Assembly (NCBI GenBank): GCA_016647705.1
Contig: CM028340.1
Coordinates: 10,231,001-10,295,000, forward strand
Source of the DNA: Eucommia ulmoides
Taxonomy: Eukaryota; Streptophyta; Magnoliopsida; Garryales; Eucommiaceae
Reading direction: 5' to 3'
Length of the DNA stretch: 64,000 nt
Part shown: positions 57,338 to 64,000 of the stretch, piece by piece
Position numbering within the stretch: the stretch's first letter is position 1
Layout of the letters: each line of letters begins with the position of its first letter
The notes under the pieces: generated by a model
The model's database searches: none
Told to the model about the DNA's origin: nothing
Seen by the model: only the letters and a program-made list of their open reading frames with translations
Translations under genes and position numbers: made by a program

Positions 57338-57802
57338 ATGGGCTCCAATTCATGGATTAACAGCCCCTTTGCCTATGCAAAAATTCAAATGGAAAGGAGC
57401 AAAGAGATAGAACTAGGCATGAAATTTCGGACACTGATACAACTAGCCATGAATGCCTCAGATGAATACCCACGCTTATGCGCAATAGTGGAGGCTTCCG
57501 CCATATTTACTGCCATGGAATCGGCCCATTTTTTAGTTGTCTCGCGTTATCTCGAAGCGAATGATGATTTGAAAGAAGCTGAAAAGGGAAAAAAGGATTT
57601 GGCTGTGGACTTCAATTATCATAAGCTCTTTACTAATGCCATGAAAGCAAAAAACGATGCATTCCTAAAGAAGAATAAGGAGAAGAGGGCTAAGATTCAT
57701 GATCTGATCCAAAAACTCAACCAATATGAGGAGCATGAGTATTTCATTTCCAACTCAGATTTAGAGGACTTGGATTCTCCAATGTCTGCAAAGTCGGATT
57801 GA
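57338..57802 (+). CDS. TE B second small ORF, intact 154-residue helical protein
   Basis: An open frame starts MGSNSWINSPFAYAKIQMER. It has an N-terminal helical region with FRTLIQLAMNASDEYPRLCA and ESAHFLVVSRYLEANDDLKE. A Lys/Glu-rich coiled-coil segment (KKNKEKRAKIHDLIQKLNQY) and a Ser/Asp tail follow. It is the only full-length uninterrupted ORF of TE B. It has a stop-ridden homologue at 42191-42640 in TE A, so it is a genuine conserved component rather than chance. No known domain recognised. It could be expressed separately (an AT-rich leader, with ATTTAAATAAAC upstream at about 57250) or spliced to the coiled-coil ORF. It ends 80 bases before the convergent integrase frame. Confidence 0.65.
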   Translation: MGSNSWINSPFAYAKIQMERSKEIELGMKFRTLIQLAMNASDEYPRLCAIVEASAIFTAMESAHFLVVSRYLEANDDLKEAEKGKKDLAVDFNYHKLFTNAMKAKNDAFLKKNKEKRAKIHDLIQKLNQYEEHEYFISNSDLEDLDSPMSAKSD

Positions 57803-57884
57803 CTTCTCCTAAATCAGCCCCGGACAAAGATGAAACTTTTTTTTTTTTGTATAAAACCCTCGTACCGGATGTCCGATGTTGTAT

Positions 57885-58973
57885 CTAGAGCTCGTTACAC
57901 ATCCAACCAACCTTACCCCCAATAAAAGGCATTCCATTATCAGAAATAAGAACAGCTGGAATACCGAAATGGCAAATAATTTGTTTCCACAAGAAATTCT
58001 TAACTTTGTTCTCTCCCACTGTTAAAAAAGCTTTTGCTTCAACCCATTTGGTGAAATAATCAATCACCACCAGTAAATATCTTTTATTTCTAGAAGCAGG
58101 CATGAATGGACCTAAAACATCCATTCCCCACTGAGAAAATGGCCAAGGACTAGTGATCGGCGTTTGTGGTTGAGCTAGGACTCTGATATCATTTGAAAAA
58201 CATTGGCACTTGTCGCACTTTCGTACATATTCTGCTGCATCAACACGCTTGGTTGGCCAATAATATCCCACTCTCATTGCTTTATGAGCTAGGGATCTCC
58301 CTCCCTGGTGATTTTCACACATACCTTCATGTATCTCTTGTATCACGTAGCTCGCCTCTTTTGGTCCCAAACATAACAACAAAGGCTGTGAGAAAAATCG
58401 TCTATAAAGTTTGCCATCAGATAATACATACCTTGAAGACTTATAAACGGTTCTCCTTACATTATCTCTATCGTCTGGTAAGGTTCTTTCTTTCAGATAC
58501 TGAATTATAGGAGTCCTCCAATCAACTTCCTCCTCCACTTGGCCTATGTAAGCACTCTGAGATGTTAGAATTATTGATGGGTGATCCAAAAATTCAACCA
58601 GTTCAGATCTCTGATCTGGCTCTAGAGTTGAAGCAAGTACAGACGAAGCATCAGCCTTAGCCTTTTCAATTCTTGGAATAGCTTCAAACTTATAACTCTG
58701 AAAATGGGAAACAAGTTCCTTTACTTTCTCTACGTAGAGACGTAACTTGTCTCCGTTTATAAGAAATAAACCGTTGATCTGATTGATCACTACTTGAGAA
58801 TTTGATTTCAAAACTAGATACTGAGCTCCTAACTCATTGGCAAGAGTTAGGCCGAGAACTACTGCTTCATACTCTGCTTCATTATTGGAAGCTTGAAAAC
58901 ATAACTGTATGGCTTTTTCAAGTTGATCTCTCTTAGGAGTTTGTATAACAACTCCCAGGCCACATCCCTTCAT
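57885..58973 (-). pseudogene. TE B second RNase H and truncated integrase
   Basis: A 362-residue open frame. Residues 1-120 form the plant/archaeal-type second RNase H (ASNNEAEYEAVVLGLTLANE, VLKSNSQVVINQINGLF). Residues 205-250 carry the integrase HHCC region (H-x3-H near EIHEGMCENHQGGRSLAHKA, then CDKCQ). From 270 comes the integrase core with WGMDVLGPFMPASRNKRYLL (first D), YFTKWVEAKAF and VLISDNGMPFIGGK (second D). The frame stops after MCNEL, before the catalytic glutamate and the C-terminal domain, so integrase is cut at the border with the plus-strand ORFs. Otherwise no internal stop. Confidence 0.88.
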
Positions 58974-59187
58974 GTTCGAAGCTCCATCAACCCATATGAT
59001 CCACTGGCAGTGGAATAAGATGTCGTTTTCTCGTTTAATGGCAGAGTGAATTCAACAATGAAATCAGTCAATGCTTGACCTTTAATCGCTATCCTGGGTT
59101 TATATTGAATATAAAACTCTCCCAACTCAATAGTCCACTTCATCAGACGCCTAGTACTTCTAGTCTGTGCATTACAGCCCTAAGTGG

Positions 59188-60387
59188 TTATGAGGTCAAT
59201 ACAGTTATTCCATGTGCTTGAAAATAAGGCCGAAGCTTCCGAGCAGTAATTACCAAAGCTAATGCCAATTTTTCCAACTCTGTATAACGGGTTTCAGCTG
59301 AAACCAAAGATTTGCTGACATAATAGACCGACTTTTGCCCTCCTGCAAGTTCTTGAACCAATGCAGCACTTACTGCTATAGGGGTTACTGTCAAATATAG
59401 CTTCAGCTTTTCTCTGGGGTGTACTTTGGCCAATGTCTCCATTGAGCCCAAATAATCTTTTATGGATTAGAAAGCACGCTCATAGTCATCATCCCACTGA
59501 AAGGTTTTATTTCCATTCAAAATTTTAAAGAAGGGAGCACACCTATTAGTAAACTTTGAAATGAATATGTTTAATGCTGCCAACCTTCCAGTCAAAACCT
59601 GGACTTCTCGAATAGTTGACGGAGACTTTAGATTTTTTACAGCTTCTATTTGTCCTGAATCTACCATGATGCCCAGCTGATTAACAAAGAACCCCAAACA
59701 TTTGCCAGAAGTAACCCCAAAAATGCATTTTTCAGGATTTAACTTCATATCATACTTTTTTAGAACAGGAAAGGCTTCAGCTAAATGAGAGAAGTGATCA
59801 ACTTGTTCGGAACTTTTGACCAACATATCATCGATATAAACCTCCATGGTAGTCCCAATTTGATCTTAGAAAATGCGATTTACCAGCCACTGATAAGTAG
59901 CACCTGCATTTCGCAAACCAAAAGGCATTACTTTATAACAATAAGTACTTTTTGGCGTGATGAATGACGTCCCCTCTTCATCCTGCTGATCCATATGAAT
60001 TTGGTTGTAACCTGAATAAGCATCCATCATGGATAAGCATTGGTGCCCGACCGCAGCATCAACCATCTGATCAATCCTCGGCATTGGGTAACAATCTTTA
60101 GGACATGCTTGATTTAGGTCCATAAAATCTACACACATTCTCCATTTTTCATTCTTCTTTTTAATAAGAACAGGATGAGCCGACCATCTAGGGTATGTTA
60201 CTTCCCTTATGTGACCAATGGTAAGCAATTTCTTTACCTCAACTTCAATTACCTGTTCTTTCTCTAGACTGAACGTTCTCCGTTTTTGCCGAACTGGTGG
60301 ATATGATCTGCTGATGTCCAAGCGATGGACTACCACATCGGGACTTATCCCTTTCATGTCAAATGGTGACCAAGCAAAAATATCCAA
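59188..60387 (-). pseudogene. TE B reverse transcriptase and first RNase H
   Basis: One frame of about 400 codons with a few stops (for example at about 59866 and 59465). RT blocks: DISRSYPPVRQKRRTFSLEK, KWRMCVDFMDLNQACPKD, MMDAYSGYNQIHMDQQDEEG, PFGLRNAGATYQWLVN and MEVYIDDMLVKSSEQVDHF, with the catalytic YIDD intact. Connection and RNase H follow: GKCLGFFVNQLGI, then KLYLTVTPIAVSAALVQE and YYVSKSLVSAETRYTELEKL. Sequence quality is high, so decay is mild. Confidence 0.9.
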
Positions 60388-60695
60388 GTTTATTTGAAGC
60401 AGTTCTCTGATCTCAGCTTCTTCAGTCTAGCTTAATGATTTGCCAATCATAAGCTTCTGAGCTCCGTTATTGAAAGTTATTTGCTTAACCTGCTCTGCAG
60501 GTTGAATTACACTGGCACGTTCTCTAAAGTCATCAATCTCTCATGTTGATTCTGCTAGCTTACCTGCTTCATGAACCTTTTTAATTGCTATAAAGATGGG
60601 CTTTTACCCTTTATAGCTATGGCAAAACATTGTCTTGAGGAAGCCTGATCTCCTCTAATGATAGCCACTGAATCTCCTCTGGCATACTTCACACA

Positions 60696-61223
60696 CTAAT
60701 GATATATTGATGCGACAACTCTCATTGCATGCAACCATGGTCGGCCCAAAATAGCATTGTATGGTGATACTGAGTCTATCACCATAAACTCAGTAGCCTT
60801 TGTATACCCCTGCTCCTCTTTATTGGAGGTGACTGATAAAGTAATTTTGCCACAAGGGGAAGTGAGCTCTCCATTAAATCCTACCATAACAGTCTGTGTG
60901 GAGCTTACATTTGAGCTCGGCGCGCCCATCTGTTTTAGAGTACTGGCAAAAATAATATTCGCTGAGCTTCCATTGTCAATCAAAATTCTCCGTACTTGAA
61001 AACTCGAAATCCTTAAAGAAATTACTAAAGCATCTTCATGGGGATGAATAATCCCTCTACAATCATCTTTAGAGAAAGTGATGACAGGTCCCGGCTTTGA
61101 TACCACTGCTAATGATTTACCATGACAATGCTCCATCATCACTCCACGCACTTTTCTCTTTCGTGCACGATTGGACTCCCCAGAACTAGGTCTAACTGAG
61201 TTTATCATGAAGATCACTTCCAT
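60696..61223 (-). pseudogene. TE B aspartic protease
   Basis: A 175-residue frame. The active-site region reads ILIDNGSSANIIFASTL, where the usual D-S/T-G is DNGSS, common in plant Tat-type proteases. The second conserved block is YNAILGRPWLHAMRVVAS. It sits between gag and RT and is frameshifted relative to both. Confidence 0.85.
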
Positions 61224-61507
61224 ATTTTCTTTGGGATGCTCTTCATTCCACTCTCTTTCTCGACGCTCTTCACGTTGGTTATCATCTTGGGTCTCTTTCT
61301 ATCCATGGAGTGATCTTGCATATAATCCCGCAATTGTCCCAAGTCTACAAGCCGTCTGATTTCTTTTTGAGGCTCCCAATAGTCATCAGTGTTATGACCA
61401 TAATCCTTGTGAAAATCGCAAAACTTAGAGAGACTTTTTCAGTTTGACTTAGTATTCTGTCTCGGAGGCCATCGAATTATATTAGATGTATGAATCTCTT
61501 GTAAGAT

Positions 61508-62659
61508 TCACGAGATCGGCATGCGTAATTCAGGAAAGCCTGGCTCCTGACGATCTTTTGGCTTAGAACTAGAATTCTTTGTTCGGTCTTTACTACTATT
61601 AGGTACGCCAGCTTTAGCCTTACCAAAGTCTTTCTCGTTTTGTTTGCGATGATCAAATAATGGCCCTCTTCCTTCTCTAACCAACTTCACATATTCTAGC
61701 TTCATGTAGTACTTAGATTTCTCCATCAACTCCGTTATACTCCGAGGGCACTTTTTGGTCAGAGAATCTTGAAATTGGCCAGGTCGCAAGCCGGACGTAA
61801 AAGCGTTGATGATCAGGCTTGTATCACAGCCTTCAATACATGTTAGTTCTTCATTAAATCGACTCATATATTAACGCACAGTTTCTCCTTTTTCCTGACG
61901 GAGAGCCAACAAGAAATCTGGTCCTTTCATTAACCTTTGACATGTTATAAAGCGGTTGATGAACATCTTTCCAAACTCATTAAAAGTTGTTATAGAGTTA
62001 TCCGGATGCATATGCAGCCATTCAAGAGCCGATCCTTTTAAAGTTGTCGCAAAAGCTCGGCAGAGAGTAGTATCGCTGGAATTATACAAATTCATAACAT
62101 GTCTAAACTGGCGGATATGGTCCACCGGATCAGTTCTCCCATCGAACTTTTCAAACTTCGTTGGATCAAACTTTTTAGAGAGTGGGACAACCAATATCTC
62201 TAGGGAGAAAGGCATCTCAATTCCCCTCAACATGGTGTCCAGTTCGTCTAGAGGTTGAGTTATCTCTACTTGACTTCTGACTTGCCGATGTCAATCAACA
62301 GTCTCAGTCCGCATATTGGTCATTTGTTCTGATTGATGGCTAGCCTCTGCATGAGCAAGCCGTTCCTCATAAGATTGAGGTTCAGCATATCGTGGTGATT
62401 CCACCTCATTCCTGTCCTCATAAGTTCCCGAGTTGAACCGCGATCTGTCGTCAACGATTACGCTGGCCAAATGCTTGATAGTTTCTACCACCTCGGCCAT
62501 TTTTGCATTAAGAACGTCTATCTTTGCATCCATTTTTACTGCAACAGATGGCGGCTCAGATGGAGTTTCTCCGCGTTGCTCCTCAGGTACATCTAGATTC
62601 GATGGTGGTAAACTGTTAACTTGACTTGTTGTTGGTGCTCTAGCTCGCAAATGCCTCAT
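61508..62659 (-). pseudogene. TE B gag
   Basis: A single frame of 384 codons with two internal stops (near 62291 and 61868). The N-terminal region is Ser/Glu/Pro-rich with a short coiled coil (MDAKIDVLNAKMAEVVETIK). The retrotransposon gag domain follows: FEKFDGRTDPVDHIRQFRHV, SALEWLHMHPDNSITTFNEF, MFINRFI, ALRQEKGETVR and LIINAFTSGLRPG. Downstream, in another frame near 61430-61380, the CDFHKDYGHNTDDY segment is the usual Tat-type zinc-finger position with its last Cys replaced. The nucleocapsid knuckle is therefore damaged. Confidence 0.88.
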
Positions 62660-62687
62660 ATCTGCAACGTAAGGATTTATGTCTTTT

Positions 62688-62706
62688 TCCCACAGACGGC
62701 GCCAAA
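62688..62706 (-). promoter_or_regulatory. primer-binding site of TE B
   Basis: On the minus strand, TTTGGCGCCGTCTGTGGG directly follows the 5' LTR end ...GGCAACATCA. This is the standard primer site of many plant Tat/Gypsy elements. Confidence 0.88.
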
Positions 62707-63391
62707 TGATGTTGCCAAAAATTCTATGTCACGTGTCAATCTTTACACGTACCAGAAAACCAATAATCTTCCTCTGAGACCTGCAAAACTTTAAGCTCTA
62801 ATAGAGGACATCGGTGTGGTGTCGGCCAAAGAACCTCCGGTATGAGAATAAGTTAATCTGAATATGATCAGAATAAATACAGGCTAAATTTAGAATATCT
62901 CTTACCAGTTACCTTCTATCCCCTTTTTATAGGGTGATGATCCTATTATGAAGAAATTATGCCATTACATATCATCACCATTATCCCCATATACCGAAAA
63001 TATCTGTAACGGATTCCATTTCTCATGGGTCGTTACAGTCAATTCGGCAAGGGTGAATATTTGTAACAGCTTCCATTTACCATGGGCTGTTTAGCCAATT
63101 CAGATAGAGTCCATGAATTATAACTGTGGGCCTACACCACTTAGATAGGGGAAAGACTGTTTTCCTATTTGGGGCCATCAACATACTGGGTTTATGTACA
63201 TCCAAATATGGGCCTTATATAATGGCAGCCCATGCACCTATTATACAAGTATGAGAGAAATGAGCTTATACTATCTCAGTCCATTAGGTAAACGGGTTTA
63301 CCAGACTTCAGATCGGAATCTAAGAGGTCAAACCCAACCCGCTTGGGGTTTATATTTAGATCCAGCAGGAGCGAGAGTTTTATACGTATCG
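62707..63391 (-). repeat. 5' LTR of TE B
   Basis: 685 bp; starts TGATGTTGCCAAAAAT on the plus strand; ends TACGTATCG (last base differs from the other LTR). Pairs with 53953-54639, differing at a modest number of positions. Confidence 0.92.
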
Positions 63392-64000
63392 GGATCAATC
63401 CTCTCCTGTTGCGAGTCGCTCAACTACTAGTAACGTGGGAAATCAAAAGGAACGGTGTGAACTTTAATTTTTTTTTTTTTCAAAGTCTTGACCGAATGAA
63501 TTTTCTTTTGTATATTACTTGTTAAAAAAAAAAAAAAGAAAAAGAAAAATAAAAACTTTATCTTTTCATTGCAAAACAAACATGCACTAAAATTATTGGA
63601 TTAAATCGTGGTTAATCTTTAAAGTTTGAGAGTAGGGCAATATAGATAGCAAGAATATTAATTTTGTCAATTAAGGCTTTAAACTTCTAAAATCTATTAA
63701 TAAACTAGAACTGTTTTTTTTTTTTAAAGTAAGAGTTGGGATTAATTTGTAAATTGCAGGTTAAGAGGAAGAACTTTATGCTATCATTTTTTGGTTTCTC
63801 AATTTGAGTGGAATTTTGGCATGATTAGTTTAGGAAAACAATTTTCTAAACTTGTTTTTTCTAAAAATTTGGCCAAAATAATAATATGAAAAAAGAAAGA
63901 CAATCTCTATTTTACCATATTTTAATCTAATGATATATATTGTAATAATATAAATAATTTGGCCAAAATAATAATAAGAAAAAAAAGGAAGAAAATCTCT
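63392..64000. other. right flank of TE B, non-coding
   Basis: Bases 63480-63690 continue the segmental duplicate interrupted by TE B (homologous to 27640-27830). The rest is AT-rich, with GGCCAAAATAATAATA repeated at 63872 and 63961. No gene. Confidence 0.6.

Larger units (their letters stand above)
53953..63391 (-). mobile_element. TE B: Gypsy/Tat-lineage LTR retrotransposon with convergent extra ORFs
   Basis: LTRs 53953-54639 and 62707-63391 are near-identical in length and closely similar. Flanks are GGATA (53948-53952) and GGATC (63392-63396), a target duplication with one change. On the minus strand a primer site TGGCGCCGTCTGTGGGA follows the 5' LTR, and purine-rich AAGAGGGCAAC precedes the 3' LTR. 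Gag, protease, RT, RNase H, a second plant-type RNase H and integrase lie on the minus strand in that order. The dual RNase H marks the Tat lineage. Two plus-strand ORFs occupy the space between integrase and 3' LTR. Confidence 0.93.

Noticed and set aside
1-64000. rRNA and tRNA genes
   Set aside because: No cloverleaf with A/B boxes or rRNA core motifs noticed; the only tRNA-related sequences are retrotransposon primer-binding sites.

Overview
This is an AT-rich nuclear window from a flowering plant, almost certainly a eudicot. The evidence is a two-exon gene for a secreted cysteine-rich peptide, plant-type Copia and Gypsy (Tat, Athila-like, chromovirus) LTR retrotransposons with plant-type primer-binding sites, an RTE-type LINE, CACTA-like subterminal repeats and a plant mobile domain fragment. 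I cannot name the species. There is no bacterial, organellar, rRNA or CRISPR content. Only one host gene looks intact: a defensin-like peptide gene (DEFL-1, 6427-7180, + strand). Nearly all the rest is transposable elements, their relics, or non-coding AT-rich DNA.

Layout. 1-6300: minisatellites, microsatellites and a dispersed repeat pair. 6320-7230: DEFL-1 with TATA box, two exons and poly(A) signals. 9485-10265: 5'-truncated RTE LINE (- strand). 10393-17401: a second, inverted DEFL copy (DEFL-2, - strand). Its exon 2 is open, but exon 1 is broken by a duplicated piece of its own promoter. Its real promoter is separated from exon 1 by a 5.9-kb Copia element (11399-17304, TSD GTTAA) that itself carries a Tat/Athila-type solo LTR. 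A second Copia element (17402-23943, TSD AAATA) sits just upstream of that promoter piece. 24149-24869: a MITE-like inverted-repeat element. 28780-29480: Copia relic. 29569-42850: a decayed Gypsy/Tat-type element (TE A), split by a solo LTR (31331-32749, TSD GTAGC) and by a pol-less LTR element (32764-40325). The latter contains a 2.19-kb chromovirus-like solo LTR (34890-37080, TSD CAACA), so nesting is three deep. 43056-44110: plant mobile domain relic. 44918-46147: two tandem, related, unrecognised minus-strand pseudo-ORFs. 46180-47330: higher-order minisatellite. 47455-50574: CACTA-like subterminal repeats around gene-like debris. 50612-50923: a run of six different near-perfect hairpins. 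51862-51942: an orphan TPR exon. 53953-63391: a nearly complete Gypsy/Tat element (TE B). It has gag-pol on the minus strand, dual RNase H, a truncated integrase, and two convergent plus-strand coiled-coil ORFs that are also present in TE A.

How it fits together. The window records a small inverted DEFL family, one copy of which was broken by local rearrangement and then by repeated retrotransposition. TE B inserted into one copy of an older duplicated segment; the other copy at 27.2-27.85 kb lacks it and so shows the empty site. Several LTR families here share G+C-rich palindromes of the form CACCGCNNNNGCGGTG inside their LTRs. The least explained structure is the hairpin array at 50.6-50.9 kb.
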